A stretch of DNA of 53,499 nt from positions 1 to 53,499 of the IMG/VR virus record IMGVR_UViG_3300042691_036629. One strand, 5' to 3'. Positions within the stretch are counted from its first letter, which is position 1. Every line of letters starts with the position of its first letter. Under the pieces are notes generated by a model that saw only the letters and a list, made by a program, of their open reading frames with translations, was not told the origin of the DNA and searched no databases. Position numbers and translations under genes: made by a program. This stretch comes from a virus. Positions 44,001 through 51,618 of the stretch are shown piece after piece.

Positions 44001-46534
44001 ATAATTTACAAACACAAGGACAAAATTTATTAAATCAGGGTCAGAATGTTGTTAGTAACTTACAAAATCAAGCTGGTAATATTGCTAACAATTTACAAGC
44101 ACAAGGACAAAATTTATTAAATCAAGGACAAGGTGTTGTTAGTAATTTACAAACACAAGGACAAAATTTATTAAATCAAGGACAAGGTGTTGCTAATAAC
44201 TTACAAGGACAAGCTGGTAATATAATTAATAATATATCAACAACTGGATTATCATTTTTTGATAGTACTACTGGTCAAGTTAGTACAATAGTTGGTAATT
44301 TTTCACAAGCGGTCTCAAATAATTTAAGTGGTAAGACACAAGAAATTGCGTCTTTAGTCGAAAAAGCTGGTAAAGATACTAAATTCACAAAGGGTGTATT
44401 ATCAATTGCTGATCGAGCTATGAACGATTCATCTTTATTTGGTAATAAGAACATCGCTCCAATAATAAAACAATCACAAGGCTTAGGAGATTTTAAATTT
44501 CTTTTAGATGGTGTTGGTTTTATACCATTCTCTATATTTAATTTTGACTTATCTTTTGGAATGGAGTTAAATTTCTCAAACTTAATTTACAAAAAAGCTC
44601 CTATAAAATTGCTATTTGATAAATCAAAAAGAAATAGTAGTGATAAAAAAGATCCTTGTGCTAGTGATGAGAGTGATACTAATAGTGTTAGTAATGATAA
44701 GGCAGCTGGTAATAATTCAGATGCTAAAAATCCACAAGATGGATATCAAATAGTTTCAACTTGGTATTCAACTGGTCAATTTGTTGAAGGTGTTGATTAT
44801 AATTATTTTTATGTTACTCAACAAAACGAGGAGTTGCTAAATGAAGTAGATACATTAGAAAGTACTGGTAATCCAGATGATATGTATTTAGCGAAGGAGA
44901 AATTACAAGAGGCTATTAAGAAAAATCCATTTGATGAAACATTGAAAGAGAAGTTAAAAAGTTTGAAATTAAAACTTGTTGATTCTGCGACAGCAACTCA
45001 ACCTATATTAAAACTTATTATAAGTTTGGTTTCGTTACCATTAAAAATAATTGCTGATATTATTGAGTGGTTACTTTGTTTTTTTAAAGGATTAATAAAT
45101 CCACTTACTCTTCCAGCTAAATTAGCTGAGTTTTTTAGTTTTGAATGGTTACTTAAATTTGTAACTCCAGTTGGTATATTACAAACTCTTGGTATAAAGT
45201 TTAATCCACAATTATTATTAGGATGGATTGGTAAAGCAATTATGACTAATCCACCAATTGATGAGTTAGCCAATAAATTTTCGGATATTTCAAGTACACT
45301 TGGTGATAAAACACAAAAAACATTTGACAAGGCAACTAGCACTGCTAATAATACAATTAATAATGTACAAGGTCAGGCTGATAATTTAAAGAATAACTTA
45401 GTAGGTGGTGCTACTGAACAAGTTAAGAAAGTTAAGGGTTATTTATATTCAGATGACTTTGAACTAGCAAATTTAAGTGAATTCTTTAGTGCTCCATTTT
45501 TAGCACCGTTGCCAACTTTTACAGCTGGCAATTTAAGAGGTTTATTAAAAAATATTTCTAGTAAATATATAAGTGCTCTTCTTAAAAATGATTCATTTGA
45601 ACAAATTGATCAAAAAATCAACAAACTAAAAAGTGTTGTAACTGAAAATCAAAATGTATTGAGTACTTTAGTTGGTAAAAACTCACAAGTAACACAAAAC
45701 TTTAACAGTCAAGTTTTATTATCTATAACTAAACAAATAGAATCCGCTAATAATTCTTTTAATTTATTATCAGAAACTGGATCAACTCTTTTTAGTGGAT
45801 CTAATATAGCAAATAATCTAAGTGGTGGAAATAATTTAACAAATAATGTTGTTAATCAGATAACTGGTAATCTACAAAGTCAAACAGGTAATATTGTTAA
45901 TAATTTACAGGGTCAGGCTGGGAATATTATAGTAAATGTTCAAGGACAAGCTAGTAATGTAGTTAATAATCTTCAAGGACAAACAAGTAATATTGCTAAT
46001 CAAATTGCTAATAACTTACAAGGTCAAACCATAAATGTGACAAATAATTTAAACAATATTGGTGGTAGTATTGTTAATAATTTAGTAAACGTAAACTCAG
46101 CTATTCTAAACAATTTGACACAGAAGTCAGCTTTTATTGCCAATCAAATAAAACAGACAGCTAATCTTCTTTTAAAACAATTTTTTAAAATACCTTTCTT
46201 TAAAATAATATTTCCATCTCTTTGTTTTATTGAAAAGGTGGTAAACGGTTTTATTAACTTTATATGGTCTTTGTTAGGTATTGAAGTTATTATACCACCA
46301 CCACAAATAAAACTTTGTAAATCAGATAATCCACTTGATTTATTGAAGGTTTTAAAGAATGAGAAAGTTACCGAAGTTAATAGTACAATACCATATGAAG
46401 AACAGAAAGCTTCAGATTCTTTTATTTATGAAGTTAAATTATCTGATGGTGCGGTTAAATCATTTTTAGACAGAGAATCACTAGATGATTTTATTGCTGA
46501 GAATGCGGATATAAACTTTGATCTACAATTTTAA
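41012..46534 (+). CDS. giant tail protein, tape-measure-like, 1840 aa
   Basis: The largest gene in the window. The N-terminal ~200 residues are helical. Two related units carry YSTGQF (about residues 265 and 1251). Hydrophobic helices occur at about 832-866 (AIGAIMVFIKVLIKIF), 1330-1390 (LIISLVSLPLKIIADIIEWLL) and 1720-1760. Two zones of Gln/Asn-rich coil repeats (NNLQxQ, QGQNLLNQGQ) lie at about 985-1078 and 1608-1680. Long length, hydrophobic helices and coil repeats fit tail tape-measure or a baseplate/fibre protein. Tape measure is the better guess, but it is not proven. Confidence 0.6.
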   Translation: MPLSDFVGFPLYRDNLLTGPSNVSLAIPGLDSVISKSIGMTSSAMLLVPNLDFLLEFAKGNLGISDNLWKSVISANMNSPISANSEGVFKSFAKANDLPLDDINKYKKNGKFKMPVSAVELSSAFDGSGLKAFEKTTILSIFESQKPYMEIARTVASLFVDIEDVVARIMPLVSLNPLTHKSAIPKMNGGGGKRPKAVGFKNGEEINEALKKLKGASSKGGKIKVDKNGGVTKESTDIQSTDLGEYLDQTVNQLKTKYKIIKVQYSTGQFDPNEDYIYTFIDLPPDSGAEPDNSPPEDDEDPYDKYKPEKIILGIYNSKGVPINPNEFLRTIGYTGNQKTELDTTYKRAEWITKSEKWKFRNGDFTWPTLGTPNYVFERGLLTQVAKTAPEKYTLKKYKKDDKNILTNETAIEGDPVIDSFDLTDSDVYTRFFTEYTNIQINLAKDLEPEDKEEARKEVLSRINVPSHLENLSNYSQNKKTYYKPINGQPAFPETLKTIFKPYQIYSASASADPKLAGLNGLIWIDPEADYETKVIRVDPVFKIKTDKVKDESKLETTIKSFVKNLYEIKKSDNSSFGIEIKKNGTLLESIESTKVYNLDNWNYQNGQIINTNTFTFKMWSDEPIYEYKTATVKNWGTKTLKKETNGWTYTEGSSKITGDRLLGDNKTYIYVEEGIVKRWYYKYNQVLSSVQNTTNTTQTITITDSTFTLPTDFGSKKSVTLNVSTGSWTTSQSKVPFYSIKVTDLSNPGGTIIDPSKVDNLFLSGNELFSKGRYGVGDPNESPQEIDIIERYQMTDLDTESYYIIEGVRSTANKTGPVDGETSAGKKWYKLPQAIGAIMVFIKVLIKIFTKLVPAITKLIKLLKNPIEFITDIISEKLGESFDWLSKDAFKAFSSLVETVKKREEILKQGGSAYVDKVKQIVKNSPLKDYVFVNGFGQKISKLSSAVNDLTKSATQNATQVGNTITKNLGGAAANITTFGSGVDNNLQSQTSAIANNLQTQGQNLLNQGQNVVSNLQNQAGNIANNLQAQGQNLLNQGQGVVSNLQTQGQNLLNQGQGVANNLQGQAGNIINNISTTGLSFFDSTTGQVSTIVGNFSQAVSNNLSGKTQEIASLVEKAGKDTKFTKGVLSIADRAMNDSSLFGNKNIAPIIKQSQGLGDFKFLLDGVGFIPFSIFNFDLSFGMELNFSNLIYKKAPIKLLFDKSKRNSSDKKDPCASDESDTNSVSNDKAAGNNSDAKNPQDGYQIVSTWYSTGQFVEGVDYNYFYVTQQNEELLNEVDTLESTGNPDDMYLAKEKLQEAIKKNPFDETLKEKLKSLKLKLVDSATATQPILKLIISLVSLPLKIIADIIEWLLCFFKGLINPLTLPAKLAEFFSFEWLLKFVTPVGILQTLGIKFNPQLLLGWIGKAIMTNPPIDELANKFSDISSTLGDKTQKTFDKATSTANNTINNVQGQADNLKNNLVGGATEQVKKVKGYLYSDDFELANLSEFFSAPFLAPLPTFTAGNLRGLLKNISSKYISALLKNDSFEQIDQKINKLKSVVTENQNVLSTLVGKNSQVTQNFNSQVLLSITKQIESANNSFNLLSETGSTLFSGSNIANNLSGGNNLTNNVVNQITGNLQSQTGNIVNNLQGQAGNIIVNVQGQASNVVNNLQGQTSNIANQIANNLQGQTINVTNNLNNIGGSIVNNLVNVNSAILNNLTQKSAFIANQIKQTANLLLKQFFKIPFFKIIFPSLCFIEKVVNGFINFIWSLLGIEVIIPPPQIKLCKSDNPLDLLKVLKNEKVTEVNSTIPYEEQKASDSFIYEVKLSDGAVKSFLDRESLDDFIAENADINFDLQF
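43960..44225 (+). repeat. Gln/Asn-rich coding repeats, first zone
   Basis: Short direct repeats encode NNLQ(T/A/S)QGQNLLNQGQ. The DNA unit CAAGGACAAAATTTATTAAA recurs at about 44016, 44103 and 44157, 54-87 bases apart, always in frame. Confidence 0.75.
45838..46040 (+). repeat. Gln/Asn-rich coding repeats, second zone
   Basis: Repeats of about 33 bases encode (V/I)(V)NNLQGQ(A/T)(G/S)N(I/V). The unit is related to the first zone but lacks the NLLNQGQ part. Confidence 0.7.
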
Positions 46535-46559
46535 TATAATCTAAAAAAATAGATTTATT

Positions 46560-46778
46560 ATGCCAAAGTCAAAACACAGAAAAAATCACAAGCAAAAAGT
46601 ACAAGCTAGAAGAAATAGATTGGCTAGTGAGAAAGCACACGCTCAAAAATTACAAAGAGAATTCATTATGAATTTAATTAAACAAGAGCAAGATAAAGGA
46701 ATGTTTGAAAACATGCCTACACTTGATACACAAGGACCAATTTTAGATGGACCAATCGTAGAAGGACCTTCTATCTAA
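46560..46778 (+). CDS. small basic protein, 72 aa
   Basis: The N-terminal half is highly basic (MPKSKHRKNHKQKVQARRNR) and the C-terminal half is acidic and proline/glycine-rich (DTQGPILDGPIVEGPSI). The basic part could bind nucleic acid. It follows the giant tail gene by 25 bases and ends at a terminator. No family named. Confidence 0.7.
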   Translation: MPKSKHRKNHKQKVQARRNRLASEKAHAQKLQREFIMNLIKQEQDKGMFENMPTLDTQGPILDGPIVEGPSI

Positions 46779-46800
46779 ATTTTTCTATTTAATGATTTTG

Positions 46801-46835
46801 AAAAGTTCTTAGACTATGTTTAAGAACTTTTTTAT
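46801..46835 (+). terminator. intrinsic terminator
   Basis: Stem AAAAGTTCTTA / TAAGAACTTTT with a 9-base loop and following T run, 22 bases after the small basic gene. The remaining stretch to 47009 shows no gene, only AT-rich sequence and a TATATATAA element at 46976-46984. Confidence 0.75.
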
Positions 46836-46975
46836 TTTGTGATTGAGAAATCTTTTTAAAATTTCAGTTTTATTACAAGAAGGCTGTTTCTTTTTACAAA
46901 CTGTAAAGTACCAATTTATCATTAATATTTTATCTACGTCTTCTTTACACATATAATAAAAACTTTTCTACATCA

Positions 46976-46984
46976 TATATATAA
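46976..46984 (+). promoter_or_regulatory. TATATATAA element upstream of the PurH-AAA fusion
   Basis: A near match to the TATATAATA element followed by AAAAATAAAA, 25 bases before the start at 47010. Confidence 0.3.
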
Positions 46985-47009
46985 AAAATAAAAATCATTT
47001 TTTTAAATT

Positions 47010-48713
47010 ATGAAAAATAATAAAATAACAAGTGCTTTAATTTCTGTTTATGATAAAACTGGATTAGAGACAATTATAGAAAAACTAATCAATAGTGGTG
47101 TTATAATCTACTCTACTGGTGGTACTTATGACTTCATTAAAAGTTTAGGTTTTCAAGTAGTTTCAGTCGAATCTATAACAGAATATCCTGAGATACTTGG
47201 CGGTAGAGTTAAAACTTTACATCCTAAAATCTTTGGTGGGATTTTAAATCAAAGAGATCTTAAAAAAGATCAAAAAGATGTAAAAAAACATTCAATACCA
47301 CAAATTGACTTAGTTATTGTTGATCTTTATCCATTTGAAGAAACTGTAGCAAATGAAGAATCAACACATGAAGAAATCATCGAAAAGATTGATATTGGTG
47401 GTGTTTCATTAATAAGAGCGGCTGCTAAAAACCACAAAGATGTTGTTGTTATCTCTTCTAAAGAACAATATGATATTTTAGATAAAATAATTGATGATGG
47501 ATTAGAACCAACTTTAGAACAAAAGGAATACTTAGCTGTTGACGCATTTAACAAAACATCTAACTATGATGCTGAAATATTCAAATATCTATTAGATAGA
47601 GAAGAAGGTGTTGAAAGTGGTAATGAGTTTGATATAAGTTCTTTAATGGGAGAAGATTCTAAAAACAATTTAAACTTAAATATCACTAAAGACGACTTTG
47701 ATCTAAATGACTTCTTACTTTGTTGGAAAGAGTTTGGAGAAAGACCTAACCGTGTTTTAATTCATAACACTTACTCAACTAAGTTAGTAAACTCAGCAAT
47801 CGAAGAATTTATAAAAGAGAAGAATGTATTCACGGAAGTTACTCCAGATGAAGAAGGATTACTCATTAATGATAAAATGTTTGTTAAGTTAGATGATGGT
47901 TGTTATATGTCTTATATTGTAGCAGATAGACTATCAGAGGCTTCATTTATTGATACTATTACTTTTATCTATAAAAGAGGATATGAACAGATACAAGACT
48001 TTCTTGATTTATTGAATGAATGTGTGATGGATTTTGCTCATGAAGATTCTCACAAACTTAATACAGTAACTTTATCTCAAACTGGATTAGAAATAGAACC
48101 AATTAGTTTACATGATATTGATTTAGATAATATTGACTTATATTATAACTCAACAACATTTAAAAGAGTTGATAAAGCTATTAAACAAATAAAAAAGTCT
48201 GATAAAGGTTTGAGTATATTTTATGGTGAAAGAGGAACCGGGAAAACTTCAATAATTAATTACATCTCTTCTAAATTAGATAGAATTGTTATTTTTATTC
48301 CGAATAATATGATTGAACATACAATCAATAATCCTGAATTTAGAAAGTATCTTAAAAAATATGATAAACCAGTTTTAGTAATTGATGATTGTGAAGTAGC
48401 ATTTAGCGAAATCTATGGTAGAACTAATATGTTTAGTTCAAACTTATTACAAATGGTTGATGGTTTCTTAGCAGAATCAATGAATTGTAATATTGTTGCA
48501 ATTTTTAACTTAGATAATGAGGATGAAATTGATCATTCTTTATTAGAATGTAATAACTTAATTGATTGTATTGAGTTTGAATATTTAGATGCTGAAGATA
48601 GTGTTAATTTATCTAAACACGTAAGTAACAATAAAAAGTATAAAAACAAAACCAAAATGATTGATATAATTAAGAAACGTTCGAATAAAGAAGTATTTGA
48701 CATAGGTTTTTAA
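47010..48713 (+). CDS. IMP cyclohydrolase (PurH N-terminal domain) fused to an AAA ATPase
   Basis: In this 567-residue protein residues 1-195 are the PurH IMP-cyclohydrolase domain: ALISVYDKTGLE, STGGTYDFI, TEYPEILGGRVKTLHPKIFGGIL, VIVDLYPFEETV, EKIDIGGVSLIRAAAKNH and the ending DAFNKTSNYDAEIFKYL. Key lysines, tyrosine and aspartate positions are kept. The AICAR transformylase half is absent. Residues about 215-567 instead form a phage AAA-type ATPase: IFYGERGTGKTS (P loop, about 408-419), PVLVIDDCEVAF (Walker B) and a following sensor-like IVAIFNLDNED. The frame is continuous across the joint. IMPCH closes FAICAR to IMP. Confidence 0.88.
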   Translation: MKNNKITSALISVYDKTGLETIIEKLINSGVIIYSTGGTYDFIKSLGFQVVSVESITEYPEILGGRVKTLHPKIFGGILNQRDLKKDQKDVKKHSIPQIDLVIVDLYPFEETVANEESTHEEIIEKIDIGGVSLIRAAAKNHKDVVVISSKEQYDILDKIIDDGLEPTLEQKEYLAVDAFNKTSNYDAEIFKYLLDREEGVESGNEFDISSLMGEDSKNNLNLNITKDDFDLNDFLLCWKEFGERPNRVLIHNTYSTKLVNSAIEEFIKEKNVFTEVTPDEEGLLINDKMFVKLDDGCYMSYIVADRLSEASFIDTITFIYKRGYEQIQDFLDLLNECVMDFAHEDSHKLNTVTLSQTGLEIEPISLHDIDLDNIDLYYNSTTFKRVDKAIKQIKKSDKGLSIFYGERGTGKTSIINYISSKLDRIVIFIPNNMIEHTINNPEFRKYLKKYDKPVLVIDDCEVAFSEIYGRTNMFSSNLLQMVDGFLAESMNCNIVAIFNLDNEDEIDHSLLECNNLIDCIEFEYLDAEDSVNLSKHVSNNKKYKNKTKMIDIIKKRSNKEVFDIGF

Positions 48714-48729
48714 AAATAATATATAGAAT

Positions 48730-49068
48730 ATGAAGATTAAAGAATTAAGTGATGAAGAGATTCTAAACTTTTTAATGACATCTGAATTTGAAGATAATTA
48801 TTCACCAGAAGAATTAAAATATCTCCTTTTAAAGTGGAGATATTTTTATCGTGTTTTTAATGGTAAACTTGAAAGACTAAAAGATGATAGTTTAAGTGAT
48901 ATAAACATGTTAAATGGTGAAATACAATCATTGAAAAATAATATTGTCGTTCTACAAACAAATGTTGCTAATAAAGAGAATTTAATTGATTCTATGAAAA
49001 ATAGAAAACTTACCTGGAAAGAAAGATTCACAGGAAAAATTATAACAAATGAAGATGAAGATAAATGA
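48730..49068 (+). CDS. coiled-coil protein, 112 aa
   Basis: A helical N terminus (LSDEEILNFLMTSEFEDN) and a coiled coil in the second half (LNGEIQSLKNNIVVLQTNVANKENL). It overlaps the next gene by 20 bases and follows the ATPase fusion by 16, so the three are likely one transcript. Confidence 0.65.
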   Translation: MKIKELSDEEILNFLMTSEFEDNYSPEELKYLLLKWRYFYRVFNGKLERLKDDSLSDINMLNGEIQSLKNNIVVLQTNVANKENLIDSMKNRKLTWKERFTGKIITNEDEDK

Positions 49069-50197
49069 ATTTGAGAAATTAGAAAACAAAATTAATAACC
49101 AAAACTTTCATGAAAGTTACCGAACATTAAATCATGTTATGGTTGCTCTTTCTTATTTTGGTCATATTGCTTCTATATTTTTAGCATTCTTTATGTTATC
49201 AAACATATTACTTGGTGTTATGGAGAATAAACCAGTTGTTTATGTTGTAACTGTTATCATATTAAGTGCTATTGAATTGCTCAAGAGAGATATATTTCAC
49301 AAATTTAGTATTTTATATTTAAAGTTAAAAGCATTTACAAAAGATGTTTTACCTCTTTTCTTTTTAAGTGTTGCTATTATTGGTATTTCATTTTATTCAT
49401 CTATTAAAGGTGCGAGTGAGTATTCTTCTAAAAGTGATAAAATTGAACAAGATTATCAAAAAGTAAATAAACAATTTGAGGATAGTCTCACTAAAGTTTA
49501 TCAAGTTAAGATTGATCAAATTGAGAAACAAAGTGGTAGTAAAGAAGGAGCTTTAAATACTCTTTATAATCAACAAAATGAACTTAATAACTTAGCATTG
49601 AGTGGTGAGTTAACACCAGTTCAAAAGAAATTATTAAGAGCATTACCTTCTCAAATTAAGGCTTTAGAAGCTGAAAATAAACCTTTTATTGAGTCTAAGA
49701 AAGCTGAGATTGCTTCTATCGAAAAAGAACGTGATGATAAAATAAAGAAACATCATACTGATACTGAAAAAGAATCTAAGAAGAAGAAAGATGATAATTC
49801 TACAAATTCAGTAGCTTTTATTATATTTTCAACTCTTATTGAGATTTCAATTTTAGCTGGTGTTTACTTTAAAGATTATTATGATGTTCGTTCTTATAGA
49901 GAAAAGAAAGATCAAATTGAGAAAGATCCTAATTTCCAAAAATGGAGATTATATAAACAAATTTTGGAAATTATTTATACAGAAGATACAAAAATAAATC
50001 AAAAACTACCTTCAAATAAAGGTATAATTGAAGCTTGTAAAGTAAATGATATAATTATTTTACCTAAAGATGTTACTAACTTTTTAAAAACAATGTCTAG
50101 TTTAGGAATTATAAAAGTATCGGGAAGTAGTAGATACGTGAGTAAAGCGAGAGATATTTCATTTGAAAATCTTAACAAACATTTTAATATTGAGTAA
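49049..50197 (+). CDS. membrane protein with coiled coil, 382 aa
   Basis: Membrane helices are visible at about 29-50 (VALSYFGHIASIFLAFFML), 60-78, 98-118 (LPLFFLSVAIIGISFYS) and 253-273 (SVAFIIFSTLIEISILAGVYF), with a charged coiled coil of about 130 residues between the last two. The C-terminal ~90 residues look soluble and winged-helix-like (LKTMSSLGIIKVSGSSRYV). Topology puts the coiled coil on one side of the membrane. It resembles small phage membrane sensors, but no family is known to me. Confidence 0.7.
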   Translation: MKMKINEFEKLENKINNQNFHESYRTLNHVMVALSYFGHIASIFLAFFMLSNILLGVMENKPVVYVVTVIILSAIELLKRDIFHKFSILYLKLKAFTKDVLPLFFLSVAIIGISFYSSIKGASEYSSKSDKIEQDYQKVNKQFEDSLTKVYQVKIDQIEKQSGSKEGALNTLYNQQNELNNLALSGELTPVQKKLLRALPSQIKALEAENKPFIESKKAEIASIEKERDDKIKKHHTDTEKESKKKKDDNSTNSVAFIIFSTLIEISILAGVYFKDYYDVRSYREKKDQIEKDPNFQKWRLYKQILEIIYTEDTKINQKLPSNKGIIEACKVNDIIILPKDVTNFLKTMSSLGIIKVSGSSRYVSKARDISFENLNKHFNIE

Positions 50198-50198
50198 T

Positions 50199-50453
50199 AT
50201 GTGTTATAAAGTTGGTGATGTATTGGTTTTTATTGGAAATAACACCAGTGATAACCATTACAATAATTTTGAGGTTGGTAAAAAATATACTGTAAAAAGT
50301 GTCGGTTTTTTATATGATTCGGATCAATACTCGGTAGATAGCTCTTATGTTACTTTTGAAGAAAATACTCACGGATCTTTAGTTTATAAAATAAAAAGAC
50401 ATTTTGTATCTCTAGATGATTATAGAAATATAAAAATTAATCAAGTATTATGA
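50199..50453 (+). CDS. hypothetical small beta-rich protein, 84 aa
   Basis: The start MCYKVGDVLVFIGNN at 50199 immediately follows the previous stop by one base; a longer frame from 50163 would overlap by 35 bases and is less likely. Sequence reads as an SH3-like small barrel (VGKKYTVKSVGFLYD). It overlaps the methyltransferase start (ATGA). A similar layout (GKLYECVDSVITTSG) is seen in the partial gene at the window end. Confidence 0.6.
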   Translation: MCYKVGDVLVFIGNNTSDNHYNNFEVGKKYTVKSVGFLYDSDQYSVDSSYVTFEENTHGSLVYKIKRHFVSLDDYRNIKINQVL

Positions 50454-51292
50454 TTGAAACACCATTTAATTACACAGGTTCTAAATATAAATTACTTGAA
50501 CAGATACTTCCGGAGTTTGACTATACGAAATCGACTTTTATTGATCTTTTTTGTGGAGGTGGTTCTGTTTATACAAATGTATTGGATAAATATGATACTG
50601 TTATAGCAAATGATATTATAAAAGATCTGATGGGTATTCACTCAGGTATTTTATATAGTGATGATATAATAGAAGAAACTAAAAAACTTTGTCCTGGTAA
50701 AGACAACCCAGAAGGTTATGGTAAACTAAGAGATAGTTTTAATGATTATAAAACTCCAGATAAACTTTGGGCTCTTATGTTGAGTTGTACCAATAATATG
50801 ATGAGGTTTAATAAACAGTTTAAGTTTAATCAAACTTATGGAAATAGAGGTTGGAACTCAAATACAGAAAAAAAAGTAGAAGCTTATAAAAATCATATAA
50901 GAAAATATTCTGATAAAATTAGATTTATGTCATCACAGTTTGAAGATGTTTCTGTTTTTGGTGATAACACAATGGTTTATATTGATCCACCTTATGGTAG
51001 AATAAAAACAGAAGATGGTTCACTGGGTAAGAAACAAATATCAGAAGCTGGTTACAATTGTTATTGGACAGAGAATGATGATTTTTTATTATACACTTAT
51101 ATTAAAGGTATAAACAATAGAAAATCTTCTTTTATGGTTTCTGGTGTTTTAGAACATGATGGTAAAGTTTGTTGGATGTTAGATAAATTAATATCTGATG
51201 GTTTTAACTACAAGGTGTTAGATTGTGATTATAATAAAGTTTCTAGAAAGGGTGATAAGAAAACAACTGAGGTTATCATAACAAACTATTAG
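50450..51292 (+). CDS. dam: DNA adenine N6-methyltransferase (Dam/D12 class)
   Basis: The 280-residue protein carries YTGSKYKLL (8-16), DLFCGGGSV (32-40, canonical SAM loop) and YIDPPYG (177-183, catalytic), ending KKTTEVIITNY. This is a standard T4 Dam/EcoDam layout, probably GATC. It keeps the canonical glycine loop that the 2731 copy lacks. Translationally coupled to the previous gene through ATGA. Confidence 0.92.
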   Translation: MIETPFNYTGSKYKLLEQILPEFDYTKSTFIDLFCGGGSVYTNVLDKYDTVIANDIIKDLMGIHSGILYSDDIIEETKKLCPGKDNPEGYGKLRDSFNDYKTPDKLWALMLSCTNNMMRFNKQFKFNQTYGNRGWNSNTEKKVEAYKNHIRKYSDKIRFMSSQFEDVSVFGDNTMVYIDPPYGRIKTEDGSLGKKQISEAGYNCYWTENDDFLLYTYIKGINNRKSSFMVSGVLEHDGKVCWMLDKLISDGFNYKVLDCDYNKVSRKGDKKTTEVIITNY

Positions 51293-51339
51293 AGGATAAT
51301 TTAGTTTTTATATATAACAAAAAAATTAAATTATTAAAT

Positions 51340-51555
51340 ATGGATTATTTAGATAAGTATGACGCTTTAGTTAAATTATTAACTGAAGAAGTTGAGATCG
51401 AAGGTAAGAAGTATGACTTAAAAGAAGATTTTGATAAATTCTTTGTTCGTTCAAATAAAACAGCGGGAACTAGAATCCGAAAAGTTATGCAAGAACTTAA
51501 AAAGTTAGCTCAAGAAGTCAGAGATGATGTTCAAGACTACAAAGGAAAAATTTAA
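51340..51555 (+). CDS. histone H1-like (Hc1-type) DNA-binding protein
   Basis: In this 71-residue protein the C-terminal half SNKTAGTRIRKVMQELKKLAQEVRDDV matches the Bacteroidetes histone H1/Hc1-type pattern (GNKAAGTRARKAL-E-K). The N-terminal helix YLDKYDALVKLLTEEVEI is typical too. In cells it compacts or coats DNA. In a phage it could coat packaged DNA or compete with host nucleoid proteins. It stands between a promoter-like AT stretch and its own terminator, so it may be highly and independently expressed. Confidence 0.7.
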   Translation: MDYLDKYDALVKLLTEEVEIEGKKYDLKEDFDKFFVRSNKTAGTRIRKVMQELKKLAQEVRDDVQDYKGKI

Positions 51556-51556
51556 T

Positions 51557-51585
51557 AAAAATCCCATCTAAAAGATGGGATTTTT
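51557..51585. terminator. bidirectional intrinsic terminator
   Basis: Stem AAAAATCCCATCT / AGATGGGATTTTT with an AAA loop, directly after the histone-like gene. Confidence 0.85.
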
Positions 51586-51592
51586 ATTTTAA

Positions 51593-51601
51593 TATATAAT
51601 A
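51593..51601 (+). promoter_or_regulatory. TATATAATA element, candidate phage late promoter
   Basis: Exact 9-mer on the plus strand, 17 bases before the start at 51619 and just after the terminator. Confidence 0.5.
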
Positions 51602-51618
51602 AAAAATAAAAACTTCTA

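Noticed and set aside
44998-45342. 114-codon minus-strand frame inside the giant tail gene
   Set aside because: The plus-strand frame is continuous over 5.5 kb and repeat structure is in that frame.
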